A stretch of DNA of 64,000 nucleotides from Geomonas sp. RF6 (GCF_021044625.1 NZ_CP087999.1:5167001-5231000), one strand, 5' to 3'. Shown: positions 47,220 through 56,486, numbered from the stretch's first letter. Numbers and translations: made by a program. The notes: generated by a model not told the origin, from the sequence alone.

Positions 47220-47420
47220 ATGTACGTAGCAAGGGACAAGAACAGTGAGCTGTATCTCTTTGACAAGCTGCCGGTACGCGGGAATGAATGCTGGTGGGCG
47301 GAGACGGGGGTGGATGGCACATACCTGCGCCTCGATCGGGCCCTTTTCCCGGAAGTGACGTGGGAGACCGATCCGTTGCAGGTCTTCCTGACAACGGAGG
47401 TCCAATCCGGCACAGCATAA
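47220..47420 (+). CDS. 66-aa conserved-type small protein
   Basis: Begins MYVARDKNSELYLFDKLPVRG and contains LFPEVTWE near the end; this small family is of unknown function. The start at 47220 was chosen for a long GAGGAGGGGGG site; the frame is open upstream but without features. No signal or membrane segment. Confidence 0.7.
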   Translation: MYVARDKNSELYLFDKLPVRGNECWWAETGVDGTYLRLDRALFPEVTWETDPLQVFLTTEVQSGTA

Positions 47421-47449
47421 GCCATGGAGCGGAATCGATCGCAGCGGTC

Positions 47450-47482
47450 TGTAGGCCGGAATAAGCGCAGCGTTTCCGGCAG
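47450..47482. repeat. REP-like element, single arm
   Basis: TGTAGGCCGGAATAAGCGC...TTTCCGGCAGG, between the converging 66-aa and SNF2 genes, eight bases from the latter's stop. Confidence 0.85.
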
Positions 47483-47490
47483 GTCCATCT

Positions 47491-50400
47491 CTACGAGCTC
47501 AACAGAAACTCGAAGTCCTCCTTCCCGATGGGGACGCCGCTGTCGCCGTCCGAGTCCTCCAGCAGCGCCCGGTACAGCTTCAGCTTCCTTTTCTTCAACT
47601 CCATCATCTTCTCCTCGATCGTGTGGCGCATCAGGAGCCGGGTGATGCTCACCTGGTTCTTCTGCCCGATACGGTGCGCCCGGTCGGAAGCCTGGTTCTC
47701 CACCGCCGGGTTCCACCACGGGTCGAGGTGAAAGACGTACGACGCCTTCGTCAGATTGAGCCCCCTCCCCCCCGCCTTCAGGCTGAGCAGGAATACAGAC
47801 GGCTCGCTCGACTCCTGGAATCCCTCCACGAGTGCCTTGCGCCGCGACACCGGCGTGGAGCCGTCCAGGCGCGAGAAGCGCGTCCCGTGCGCGGTAAGGG
47901 CATCCTGCACTATGTCGAGAAAAGAGGTGAACTGGGAGAAGACGAGAACGCTGTGCCCTTCGTCGAAGAGCTCGTCCAGCTGCTCGATCAGAAACTCCAC
48001 CTTCGGCGCACTGTCGCGCCCCTCCGGCAGGAGCAGCTTTGTGGAGAGGCAGATCTGGCGGAGCTTCAGGATCGCCGTCAGGGAGATGATGCGGGCCTGC
48101 GCCGCCGAGTTCAGGCGGTACGCCTCCTCCACCGTCGCCTTCACATGGGCCACCGTCCGCACGTACAGCGCCTTCTGGCGCGGCGTCATCTCCAGGTAGA
48201 TATCGGTCTCCACCTTCGGCGGGAGCTCGTCGGCGATCATGTCCTTGCTCCTGCGCAACACGAAGGGGCGGGTGCGCCGGATAAGGGTTTCGAGAAATTC
48301 ATCCCCCTCCTTCGCCATTCCCCGGCGAAACGGCTCGAACGGACCGAGAAGCCCCGGCACAGCAAGGTCTATGACCGAGTAGAACTCACCGAGGTGATTT
48401 TCCACCGGCGTTCCGGTGAGGGCTACCTTGAATCTCCCCTTCAGCCGCCTCACGGCCCCGGTCGTCTCCGCATGGATGTTCTTCACCGCCTGCGCCTCGT
48501 CAAAGACGATGACATGGAAGCGAAGCTCTGAGAGCTCCTCGATATCCCGCTGCACCACGCCATAGCTGGTGAGGACGAGATCCACACCCTCGAAGTGAGC
48601 CCGGCGCCCCTGCCCGCGGTAGACGAGGACCTTGAGCCCCGGGTAGAACCGCTCGATCTCGCTCTCCCAGTTGAAGATGAGGCTCGGGGGGACGACGATG
48701 AGGTGCGGCAGCGGGGAGGACAGGTCGCTGGCGATCTCACCCTCCTTTATGGCGGCGAGAAAGGCGATCGCTTGTATCGTCTTCCCCAGACCCATGTCGT
48801 CGGCAAGGCAGGCGCCGAAGCGGTGCTCGTAGAGGAACGCGAGCCAGTTGAGCCCCTCGTGCTGGTAGCGCCGCAGCTTGCTCGTCAGCCCCGCCGGCGG
48901 GGTGCGCTGCTCGATCCGCTCAAAGTTGGTGAGGCTTTCGATGATTTTTTCATCCGCTTCCGAGAGGATCACCCGCACGCCGTTTTTGCGCAGGACGATC
49001 CAGTCGAGAATCTGCAGGCGCGGGATGCGCACCACCTGCCGCTTTCCCCCCGCGGCGAAGAGGGCCAGCGCGCGGGTAGTATCGTCGTCCAGAAGAAAGA
49101 GCGCGCCGTTTCGCCGGAAAAGCCCCCCCGCCTGCACCGCCTCGAGGAGCTCCTGCTCGGCGATCACCTCTCCCTCGTAGCGGATTTCGGGGCGCAGTTC
49201 GAACCAGTCGATGGAAGAATGGGTAGCATCGACGGTGAAGGACCAGCTGACCGTCTCCAGCGGCTCCCCCTGGAAGTAGAGATCGAAGCCGGCGGCGGCA
49301 CAGTCGCGGCGCAACCGGGAGAGCTGCCGCATCCCCTCCTCGCGAGGGAGGACGAGGTGCCCGACACGATCCCCCTGCGACAGGGCATCGGCGCCGAAGA
49401 TGGCGCACGGTATCTCCAGCAGGCGCGCCTGGAGTACCGGATCGACCGGGACCTCGAGCCACTCCCCGTCCGCCGCCTGCAGGAGGGAGTGCCGCTCGTT
49501 CAGTGTCTGCCAGAAATGGCTCACGATGCGGCGAGCTTCGCTCTTGATCCCCCTCTTGAAAAAATCCGGCGAGTCGAACGCGGCGCGCAGTTCCCTGTCC
49601 CGTTCAGATTTGCTATGGCAGGCGACCACGGCGAAGCAGGTAGCGATGATCGACGCGATCCTTTTTTTGGCCTTCAGCGGTTGCGGAAAAGTGCTGCGCC
49701 CCTCGGGGGTGAAAAACCAGAAGGTCTCCGGGGAGAGAGAAAAAGGGATCCCCTCCACCACACCCTCGGCGACGATGCGCAGGGAAGGGCCCTCTTCCAC
49801 GATATTTATCCGGTACTGCGGCGACACTTCACGCACCCGCCTCTCGCGACCGCGCACCATGAAGACCGCGTGCTCCAGGAAATGGATCTTCTCCTCCGCC
49901 GAGAGGGAGAGCCTCAGCTCGTTGAAGGCGGTACGCGATAGAGCGAAGCCGTCCTCCATGACCTTCAGCCACGACGCGTTCACGCTGTGCAGCAGAGGGG
50001 TGAACCGGTTGAAATAGCTCACCCCCTCCGCATCAGCTATCCGCTCGATGAGACCATTGCGAAGATCGAAGTGGTAGGAATCGTTGGCGAAGGATCCTTT
50101 CTCCACCGAGCTCCCATCCTCGAAGCAGCGGCAGACGGTGACCCTGTCATCGGCCAGGTCGAGACGGATCACGATGCGCCGGCCGGAACCGGGAGCCATC
50201 GACAGAGGAACGAGTGCGCCGTTGTCGGTGCGGAAGGCGAAGGGATACCTTCCCCCGAAGCGGGCATTGAAGTCCTCGATCCAGCGCGCCCTGTAGTTGG
50301 AGTTGAAGAGTTCGCGGAAAAAGTGGCGGATCTGCGAAGGGACAGCGGGGTCTGAGAGGCTGACCGGTTCGCCCTCCCTGGAGAGGACGAAATCGAGGGC

Positions 50401-50895
50401 GCCGGATCGGTCGCGCTGCAGCACGAGGGTCAGGGAGCTCTCTTCCGCCCCGCCATCGAGGGCACGTTTCCCCCCCTGGTCGCCGTACAGCCCAGAGATG
50501 ATCTGTTCCAGGTACCCCTCGGGGAGTTTCAGCATCGGGAGAGCCGCAGAGGTGACGGCCTTTTTCAGTGTGGCGAGGGTCGCCACGATGTGGGAGCAGC
50601 AGCCGCTCGGACTCCAGAGCCCGCACTCGCAGGAGGTGGAGAGGGTGTCGACGGCGAAGGAAAGGGAGATGTGAAGGGATTTTGCTCCTTCCCGCAGCTC
50701 GACGGTGAGGGTACCGTCATCGCTCCAGGAAAGATTGGAAAGGGGTTGGCGTCTGCAGAGCTCGAATCCGGAAAAGAGATGTCTCTTGTCCGCCAGTGCA
50801 TATATGGCGGCAGGAGGCATTTCGACAAGGTGCCGCACCAGCGACGATCTCTTTTTCTCTATCTCGTTCAGGCTCTCCCCCAGCGCCACCGGCAA
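47491..50895 (-). CDS. SWIM zinc-finger SNF2-family helicase
   Basis: 1134 aa. SWIM zinc motif CECGLWSPSGCCSH (~residues 88-101); middle region without known domain; SNF2 ATPase: DDMGLGKTIQAIAFL (~700), VVPPSLIFNWESEIERF, VFDEAQAVKN (DEAQ box, ~797), KVALTGTPVEN; helicase C: LVFSQFTSFLDIVQ, FLLSLKAGGRGLNLTKA, DRAHRIGQKNQV. Translocates on DNA; role unknown, often linked to repair or anti-phage defence. First usable start is TTG at 50895, right after an in-frame TAA; no good ribosome site, so the start is uncertain. Confidence 0.92.
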   Translation of the reverse strand: MPVALGESLNEIEKKRSSLVRHLVEMPPAAIYALADKRHLFSGFELCRRQPLSNLSWSDDGTLTVELREGAKSLHISLSFAVDTLSTSCECGLWSPSGCCSHIVATLATLKKAVTSAALPMLKLPEGYLEQIISGLYGDQGGKRALDGGAEESSLTLVLQRDRSGALDFVLSREGEPVSLSDPAVPSQIRHFFRELFNSNYRARWIEDFNARFGGRYPFAFRTDNGALVPLSMAPGSGRRIVIRLDLADDRVTVCRCFEDGSSVEKGSFANDSYHFDLRNGLIERIADAEGVSYFNRFTPLLHSVNASWLKVMEDGFALSRTAFNELRLSLSAEEKIHFLEHAVFMVRGRERRVREVSPQYRINIVEEGPSLRIVAEGVVEGIPFSLSPETFWFFTPEGRSTFPQPLKAKKRIASIIATCFAVVACHSKSERDRELRAAFDSPDFFKRGIKSEARRIVSHFWQTLNERHSLLQAADGEWLEVPVDPVLQARLLEIPCAIFGADALSQGDRVGHLVLPREEGMRQLSRLRRDCAAAGFDLYFQGEPLETVSWSFTVDATHSSIDWFELRPEIRYEGEVIAEQELLEAVQAGGLFRRNGALFLLDDDTTRALALFAAGGKRQVVRIPRLQILDWIVLRKNGVRVILSEADEKIIESLTNFERIEQRTPPAGLTSKLRRYQHEGLNWLAFLYEHRFGACLADDMGLGKTIQAIAFLAAIKEGEIASDLSSPLPHLIVVPPSLIFNWESEIERFYPGLKVLVYRGQGRRAHFEGVDLVLTSYGVVQRDIEELSELRFHVIVFDEAQAVKNIHAETTGAVRRLKGRFKVALTGTPVENHLGEFYSVIDLAVPGLLGPFEPFRRGMAKEGDEFLETLIRRTRPFVLRRSKDMIADELPPKVETDIYLEMTPRQKALYVRTVAHVKATVEEAYRLNSAAQARIISLTAILKLRQICLSTKLLLPEGRDSAPKVEFLIEQLDELFDEGHSVLVFSQFTSFLDIVQDALTAHGTRFSRLDGSTPVSRRKALVEGFQESSEPSVFLLSLKAGGRGLNLTKASYVFHLDPWWNPAVENQASDRAHRIGQKNQVSITRLLMRHTIEEKMMELKKRKLKLYRALLEDSDGDSGVPIGKEDFEFLLSS

Positions 50896-51070
50896 TCGGA
50901 CCGCTTATGCTAACAGAAAGGCGAAACCATTACAACCGCGCTCTGGAGGGGAGTTACGAGAGCTTTCTCGACCCGCTCCGCAAATTTGAAGTATGAGGAT
51001 GAGATTGTGTCGTGACGCCCCGCCCTCTTTCCCCTGAGAGTGTTGAAGGGCGCGGCGTACTGATCAGGGG

Positions 51071-51898
51071 CTACGCGAAATGATCAATGATCCACCGTGC
51101 GATGCTTCGTGACGGAGGGAGAAGCGGCATCGACTCCCGGGTAAACCAACGGGCATCCTCCAGTTCGAGGCCGTCCACGACGACCTCCCCCGATGCGTAT
51201 TCCGCGACAAACCCGGTCATCAGCTGGGTCGGGAAAGGCCAGCTCTGGCTACCGACATAGCGGACATTGGTCACCCGCACCCCCATCTCCTCCAGCACCT
51301 CCCGCTCGACGCACTCCTCCAGCGACTCGCCGAAATCGACGAAGCCTGCCACGAGGCTGTAGCGCCCTTCCGGCCACTCCGGCTTCCTCCCCAGGAGAAA
51401 CTCGTCCCCTCTCCTGACGAGAACGATGATACACGGGTGGATATGAGGGAAGTGGTGATGGCCGCAGCCGAGGCACTGCTTCCCCCAGGTCTGGTCGATC
51501 CGCTCCATGTCGCTTCCGCAGCGGCTGCAGCGCCGGCTCATCCGCTCCCAGTGCAGGATCTGCCTGCCAAGCCCGACGAGAGACATTACATCGTCCGGAA
51601 GATCTATCAGGGGAACCGCGTGCAGCGGCTCCGGCGCGGCTGCCGATTGATCCACCGTGACCACCCGCACCGGGCGATCGTCCCACACCCCAAAAAGAAG
51701 TGGCGCCTCAAGCGGTACCAATGACTCCGGCAGATCCCCGCAATAGAGTGCATCACCATGGAGAAGGAGGGTCTCCCCCTGCAGGATAACCCAGTACCCC
51801 GCCCCGGGATCGCTCAATTCCCCCGGCTTTTTCTGGGTAAAGCGCCTGCTTATGATTTCGCCATTGAAGGGAAGATTCACCGCCGCTGGATACGTCAT
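51071..51898 (-). CDS. nudC: NAD(H) pyrophosphatase / RNA decapping enzyme NudC
   Basis: 275 aa. Zinc ribbon CSRCGS...CLGCGH, Nudix box GFVDFGESLEECVEREVLEEMGV in two parts (GFVDFGESLEE; REVLEEMG), and the NADH-type motif SQSWPFPTQLM just after. Hydrolyses NADH and removes NAD caps from RNA. ATG after GGAGG. Confidence 0.95.
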   Translation of the reverse strand: MTYPAAVNLPFNGEIISRRFTQKKPGELSDPGAGYWVILQGETLLLHGDALYCGDLPESLVPLEAPLLFGVWDDRPVRVVTVDQSAAAPEPLHAVPLIDLPDDVMSLVGLGRQILHWERMSRRCSRCGSDMERIDQTWGKQCLGCGHHHFPHIHPCIIVLVRRGDEFLLGRKPEWPEGRYSLVAGFVDFGESLEECVEREVLEEMGVRVTNVRYVGSQSWPFPTQLMTGFVAEYASGEVVVDGLELEDARWFTRESMPLLPPSRSIARWIIDHFA

Positions 51899-52015
51899 TC
51901 ATAGCCTCCATACTTGATACTGAAAAACAAGCCGTCTCAACCTGGGCAGCCGCCCATAATACAGGAATCGTATACAGAAGCAACGGCATTTAGCGCTGCT
52001 GCACGGGAACTCGCG

Positions 52016-52174
52016 GTTCGTCCGGGGAATTCCGGAGAAGGAGGCGTACTTCGGACGAAGCGCTGGAGGAGACCTAACGTTCCCCCCTTTGCGAAGGCTC
52101 TTCCGAGAATTCCGGGGAAGCCGTAGTATGTTCCAATGAAGGGCCGCATGAGGCCTCGCGTCCCCCCTTTGCGA
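52016..52174. repeat. Two tandem ~80-bp repeat units, left of IS481
   Basis: Two head-to-tail units (about 52016-52096 and 52097-52174), each ending CCCCCCTTTGCG and holding GAATTCCGG. A third unit, inverted, is on the other side of the IS (53262-53345). Units differ by roughly a quarter of positions. Confidence 0.75.
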
Positions 52175-53168
52175 TTTAAAGTGGACGTCGCCATTTTCTT
52201 GAACCTTTCTGACTGCGTCCCCCGGCCAGTATTCTATCTGAGGGAGGACCTCGGGAACGGACGCTGGCTCGGCTCGTACCGGGTGATAGGAGTGTCTAAA
52301 CCTAGCGCTTCGTGAGGTCGTTCGAGATTATAGATGTCACGAAACCTATCGAACGCGCGCTGGCACTCGTCCAGGTCGGCAAATACAGCCTTAGAGATGC
52401 AATCCTCACCCAGAGTGCGATGAAACCGCTCGTCCTTTCCTGGGTCTGGGGATGATATGGCCGAGAATGGCTCACTGCCACACCGACACGGACAATCCAG
52501 ACAGTCAGCTGTGTGAGACCGGTGAACGCGTCGTTGCCCCAAGGGCTTCCATTATCCATCGTGATGCGATTAGGAAGGCCGTAGCGTCGAAACGTCTCGA
52601 TCAACGCTTGCTGAACCGTCGCAGTTGTCTCATCAGCACATGCTTTCAGCAGCACATCAAAGCGCGAATGGTCGTCAAGGATCGTCAGAGGATGGCAGCG
52701 CCTGCGGCGCGTCATGAAGTGTCCCTTGAAGTCCATCTGCCACAGATCGTTAGGGTGAGGGTGCTCGAAACTACCAAGCGGTTGGTGCTTCAGCGACTCA
52801 AGCGGATCGATAAGCCCTCGGCGCCGCAGGATGTCGGTTATAGTCGATGCAGCCGGCACCTCTTCGTGCCCAAGGTCGGTCATTCTCCTGCGGAGCTTAC
52901 GTCCCCCCCATGTCTCATGTTGGCCCCGCAGGGCAACGACAGCGTCTTCAACAGATGCCTCTGTCTTCGATGGGCTGTTATGGGGGCGACGCGATTGATC
53001 TACCAGGCCTGCTGCGCCTGACTCTTTAAAGCGGTCGAGCCACTTGTAGCCCGTCTTCCTACTGATGTTGAAACGCGCGCACAACTCGGAGAAGTTGCAG
53101 GACTCCTGTTGCGCGAACAACACGAACTCAGACTTAAGGGCCAAGATACTCACCTCTTGCCAAGACAT
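52175..53168 (-). pseudogene. IS481 transposase, two frameshifts and truncated
   Basis: N-terminal HTH (FNISRKTGYKWLDRF), then DDE core with MDFKGHF (first Asp) and MDNGSPWGND (second Asp). Near 52440 one G is missing: the frame leaves PYHPQTQ and the catalytic-Glu segment GKDERFHRTLGED continues in another frame. Near 52250 another base is missing: RPFP continues as EVLPQIEYWPGDAVRKVQ in the third frame, running to VHFK and then into the repeat. The start ATG has AAGGAGGG. With the Glu out of frame it cannot be active. Confidence 0.9.
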
Positions 53169-53261
53169 GACCGCCCTCCTTTCAAAGAGAGATGCATGTC
53201 TAGATCATAAAGTGTTACCTATGTCCCCGCACAGTCGTTACCTATGTCTACAGTCTATACA
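52175..53261 (-). mobile_element. Degenerate IS481-family insertion sequence
   Basis: Transposase gene plus the right terminal region, where GTTACCTATGTC is present twice (53214-53225, 53237-53248). The left end stops inside the transposase C-terminus and abuts the ~80-bp repeat, so the element is truncated. No target duplication identified. Confidence 0.8.
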
Positions 53262-53372
53262 CCCTTCGCAAAGGGGGGAACGTTAGGCCTTCTGCAGTGC
53301 TTCGTGGCAATGTACCCACGCTTCCCCGGTATTCCCGGATGAACCTTTGCGAAGGGGGGACAGGGGGGATTT
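53262..53372. repeat. Inverted ~80-bp repeat unit, right of IS481
   Basis: CTTCGCAAAGGGGGGAACGTTAGG... to ...GGATGAAC, then the start of another unit (CTTTGCGAAGGGGGGA). Opposite orientation to the left units. Confidence 0.75.
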
Positions 53373-53552
53373 CATCTTTACTGGTATGAGGGCACAGCAA
53401 ACCCAGGTTATGGAATCACCGCCAGAATCTTTTCCCCTTGCAAAAAAATGGCGCCGTATGCTAACTCTTCTAAGGTTTTGGAGGGCCCCTCAGCTCCGGC
53501 CATCGGCAGGTCGAGGCCCTCCCGAGGCAATGCCAAAAGGAAGAGGAAAAAG

Positions 53553-54587
53553 TTGCAGCCAAATAGAAGATTACCAGCAGAATGGGAGCCGCAGGATGGG
53601 GTGCTCCTCGCCTGGCCTCACGAGGAGAGTGACTGGCACCCCTACCTTGAAGTCGTGGAGCCGGTCTTTGTGGAGATAGTGCGCGAGATCAGCCGATTTG
53701 AGCGAGTCGTAATCGCCGCTCCGGATCCTGAAAGGGTGAGGAAGCAGCTTCAAGACGGCGGCGCGCTGATGGAGCGGGTACGCGTCTTCGGGGTGGAAAC
53801 AAACGACACCTGGGCGCGCGATTTCGGCCCCATTACGGTGCAGGAGGAAGGGGAACCGGTTCTCCTCAACTTCGGCTTCAACGGCTGGGGGCTCAAGTTT
53901 GCCGCCGACCTCGACAACAGGATCAACAAGCGCCTGCAGGTGCTCGGCGCCTGGAACGCTCCGCTGCAGAGACCAGGGCTCATCCTCGAAGGGGGCAGCA
54001 TCGAGAGTGACGGCAAGGGAACTATTCTGTCGACGGAGGAGTGCCTCCTCAACGACAACAGGAACCCGCACCTCACCCGTGAGGAGCTGGAGCAGGAACT
54101 GCACGGGCTTCTGGGGAGCGACCGCTTCCTGTGGCTGGGGAACGGCTACCTCGCCGGCGACGACACCGACTCCCACGTCGATACCCTCGCCAGGCTCTGC
54201 CCCAATGACACAATAGCGTATGTACGGTGCGACGACCCGGAAGATGAGCATTACCAGGCGCTGAAAGCGATGGAAGAGGAGATAGCCGCGTTTCGCACCA
54301 GGGACGGCCGGCCGTACCGCATGATTCCCCTCCCCTGGCCCGCGGCGAGATTTGACGAGGATGGAGAGCGCCTCCCCGCCACCTACGCGAACTTCCTCGT
54401 TATCAACGGCGCAGTGCTCGTTCCGACCTACGACGATCCGAACGACGACCGCGCCCTCGCCGCCGTCGGCGAAGCCTTCCCCGGCCGCGAGATTGTAGGG
54501 GTCAACTGCCTCCCCCTGATCCTGCAACACGGCTCGCTGCACTGCGTAACGATGCAGATGCCCGAAGGCACCCTCCGAACGGAGTAA
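53553..54587 (+). CDS. aguA: Agmatine deiminase
   Basis: Converts agmatine to N-carbamoylputrescine. 344 aa. RLPAEWEPQDGVLLAWPHEESDW, ETNDTWARDFGP, NFGFNGWG, LEGGSIESDGKG, DTDSHVDTLAR, and the Cys nucleophile at ~331 in HGSLHCVTMQMP. The likely start is TTG 53553 with AAGAGG upstream; the frame reaches back to 53448 but the added residues are Arg/Lys-rich and atypical. Upstream 53373-53552 shows no other gene. Followed by aguB. Confidence 0.94.
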   Translation: MQPNRRLPAEWEPQDGVLLAWPHEESDWHPYLEVVEPVFVEIVREISRFERVVIAAPDPERVRKQLQDGGALMERVRVFGVETNDTWARDFGPITVQEEGEPVLLNFGFNGWGLKFAADLDNRINKRLQVLGAWNAPLQRPGLILEGGSIESDGKGTILSTEECLLNDNRNPHLTREELEQELHGLLGSDRFLWLGNGYLAGDDTDSHVDTLARLCPNDTIAYVRCDDPEDEHYQALKAMEEEIAAFRTRDGRPYRMIPLPWPAARFDEDGERLPATYANFLVINGAVLVPTYDDPNDDRALAAVGEAFPGREIVGVNCLPLILQHGSLHCVTMQMPEGTLRTE

Positions 54588-54598
54588 GCAGGCCTCCA

Positions 54599-54631
54599 TG
54601 TAGGCCGGAATAAGCGCAGCGTTTCCGGCGG
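54599..54631. repeat. REP-like element between aguA and aguB
   Basis: TGTAGGCCGGAATAAGCGC arm with TTTCCGGCGG; a short GGAAACGC partial arm follows ~40 bp on. It sits inside what is otherwise a two-gene operon. Confidence 0.85.
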
Positions 54632-54709
54632 TCCACTATGCAACGATGCAAATTCCCGCAGCGCCCCCAGAACCGGAAACGCGCTCGACAAGGATACAGA
54701 GGAATATAG

Positions 54710-55591
54710 ATGGCAAAGCTCAAAGTAGCACTGGTACAGCAAAAATGTGGCGACGAGCGTGATGAGAACATCGCGGCGAGCGTCGCGGGCGTGCGGCGCG
54801 CAGCCGAGCAGGGAGCAAAGCTGGTAGTGCTTCAGGAACTCCATGCAGGGAGATACTTCTGCCAGATGGAGAACACCGACTTCTTCGACCAGGCCGAGTC
54901 CATTCCCGGCCCCTCGACCGAAGTCTTCTCCGCCCTGGCACGCGAGCTCGGCATTGTCATCGTCTGCTCTCTCTTCGAGCGGCGCGCGGCGGGGCTGTAC
55001 CACAACACGGCGGTCGTGCTGGAGGCCGACGGAAGCATTGCCGGGAAATACCGCAAGATGCACATACCGGACGACCCCGCCTTCTACGAGAAGTTTTACT
55101 TCACCCCCGGCGACCTCGGATTCGAGCCGATCCGCACATCCGTCGGAACGCTTGGCGTCCTGGTCTGCTGGGACCAGTGGTATCCGGAGGCAGCCCGCCT
55201 CATGGCCCTTGCCGGTGCCGAGATTCTGATCTACCCCACCGCCATAGGGTGGGATCCGAGGGACGACGATGCCGAGAAGGACCGCCAGTTGGACGCGTGG
55301 TTCACGGTGCAGCGCGGGCACGCAGTCGCCAACGGCGTACCGGTCATTTCGGTGAACAGGGTAGGATTCGAGCCAGATCCGAGCGGCGTCGGCCCGGGGC
55401 TGCAGTTCTGGGGATCGAGCTTCGTGGCTGGGCCGCAGGGTGAGGTGCTGGCGCGCGGGGGCGCGGAGGAGGAACTCCTGCTGGTAGATCTGGACATGCG
55501 CAGAAGCGAAGACGTGCGGCGCATCTGGCCCTTCCTGCGCGACAGGCGCATCGACGCCTACCAGGAGATTTTGCGCCGGTACCGGGATTAG
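54710..55591 (+). CDS. aguB: N-carbamoylputrescine amidase
   Basis: Nitrilase-family enzyme giving putrescine. 293 aa. Catalytic triad Glu in VVLQELHAGRYFC, Lys in GKYRKMHIPDD, Cys ~153 in VLVCWDQWYPEAARLM; YHNTAVVLEADGSI. ATG with AGAGGA seven bases upstream. Completes the agmatine route with aguA; arginine decarboxylase is not in the window. Confidence 0.96.
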   Translation: MAKLKVALVQQKCGDERDENIAASVAGVRRAAEQGAKLVVLQELHAGRYFCQMENTDFFDQAESIPGPSTEVFSALARELGIVIVCSLFERRAAGLYHNTAVVLEADGSIAGKYRKMHIPDDPAFYEKFYFTPGDLGFEPIRTSVGTLGVLVCWDQWYPEAARLMALAGAEILIYPTAIGWDPRDDDAEKDRQLDAWFTVQRGHAVANGVPVISVNRVGFEPDPSGVGPGLQFWGSSFVAGPQGEVLARGGAEEELLLVDLDMRRSEDVRRIWPFLRDRRIDAYQEILRRYRD

Positions 55592-55623
55592 CAGCATCCT
55601 TAGTTATGTTGGGAAGTAAAAGG

Positions 55624-55653
55624 CTGCCGGAAACGCTGCGCTTATTCCGGCCT
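55624..55653. repeat. REP-like element, inverted single arm
   Basis: GCCGGAAACGCTGCGCTTATTCCGGCCT, reverse orientation to the copy at 54599, between converging genes. Confidence 0.85.
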
Positions 55654-55685
55654 GGAAGCACAAGAAAGTACATTAAACCTTGGCG

Positions 55686-55736
55686 TAGCGTCCCCTCCCC
55701 TTCAAGGGGAGGGACAGGGTGGGGATGGGGTCCGGT
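55686..55736. repeat. CCCTTGAAAGGG-family repeat
   Basis: CGTCCCCTCCCCTTCAAGGGGAGGGACAGG... then GGGGATGGGGTCCGG, like the first half of 22900-23045. Confidence 0.75.
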
Positions 55737-55754
55737 GGAAGTGACTGAGGAGGT

Positions 55755-56171
55755 TTACCGCGGCGCACCGCAGGACTTCAGCTTACCGTTTTCATAGAAG
55801 GATATTGGCTGCAACTGGTCGCACGTTGTACCTTCGATGATGGCCGTTGAAGCGAGCGTGCACCCCATAAAAGCACCTGACGGATAGTACATAACGACAC
55901 CTAGCTGGGCGCAGGTTATCGGTCCGATCACAAACGGATCTCCCGCCACGCAGCTTCTCAATTTACCATCGGGATTGAATTCGATATTTGAGAACTGGTT
56001 GCATTTCAAGCCGCCGACGTAGTAAAAGTCCCTGATGGCGCACGATCTCAAAGTGCCGTCAGGAAAGTAGGAGATCTCGGTTCCGGCGTTGCAGATGCTG
56101 GCATCTGCCGCCAGAGAGCTCGCGGCGGAGGCGGCGACAAGAAGTGCTGCAAGAAGAGCAAGATATCTCAT
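55755..56171 (-). CDS. Exported protein with four Cys-rich repeats
   Basis: 138 aa: signal peptide (ends LAA near 22), then four ~29-residue repeats, each C-x-(13-17)-(P/N)(D/S)G-x-(L/F)-x-x-C, e.g. ISYFPDGTLRSC, IEFNPDGKLRSC, VMYYPSGAFMGC, ISFYENGKLKSC. The pattern resembles MORN-like or toxin_WD hairpin repeats with a paired Cys per unit, suggesting disulphides in the periplasm. No function assigned. ATG after AAGGAGGG. Convergent with aguB. Confidence 0.8.
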   Translation of the reverse strand: MRYLALLAALLVAASAASSLAADASICNAGTEISYFPDGTLRSCAIRDFYYVGGLKCNQFSNIEFNPDGKLRSCVAGDPFVIGPITCAQLGVVMYYPSGAFMGCTLASTAIIEGTTCDQLQPISFYENGKLKSCGAPR

Positions 56172-56202
56172 ACACCCTCCTTTTTCACCTCAAGTCTACC
56201 AC

Positions 56203-56454
56203 CTAGCTGTCAGAGCCACTTCTCCCGTCATTAAATATTCCCATCATCGACCTTGCCTTAGTAGAAAATAGAGGAACCGCATTCTGCCGAGCCTTCAAGT
56301 CGAGGAGATTGTCACATTCCTCAGAAGGAGCAATCGGCTGCAAATCGTGGTAGAACTCGAGCCCGCCTGGTAACTCAAGAGTGATTTTCGTATGAGGAAG
56401 AGTGCTTTCTTCCTTGCCTGGGGTCCCAGCTGTATGCGCCTTTGTCTTGTCCAT
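56203..56454 (-). CDS. Hypothetical 83-aa protein downstream of flagellin
   Basis: Soluble, acidic/charged, no Cys-rich or membrane pattern; contains ITLELPGGLEFYHDLQPIAP. It begins 37 bp beyond the flagellin terminator and has only a weak AGAGA site. Family not recognised; may be spurious. Confidence 0.4.
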   Translation of the reverse strand: MDKTKAHTAGTPGKEESTLPHTKITLELPGGLEFYHDLQPIAPSEECDNLLDLKARQNAVPLFSTKARSMMGIFNDGRSGSDS

Positions 56455-56486
56455 AGGAAGTCTCTTCTCTTCACTGTAGCCGTTGA

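Noticed and set aside
52430-52450. Programmed frameshift in the IS481 transposase
   Set aside because: The family uses a single frame, no slippery heptamer or stimulator is visible, and a second frameshift plus truncation follow; decay is simpler.
52016-53372. CRISPR-like array
   Set aside because: Units are ~80 bp, few, divergent and in two orientations; no constant repeat with unique spacers, and no cas genes.
53347-53679. 110-codon frame upstream of aguA
   Set aside because: Overlaps the start of aguA in another frame and begins in repeat DNA.
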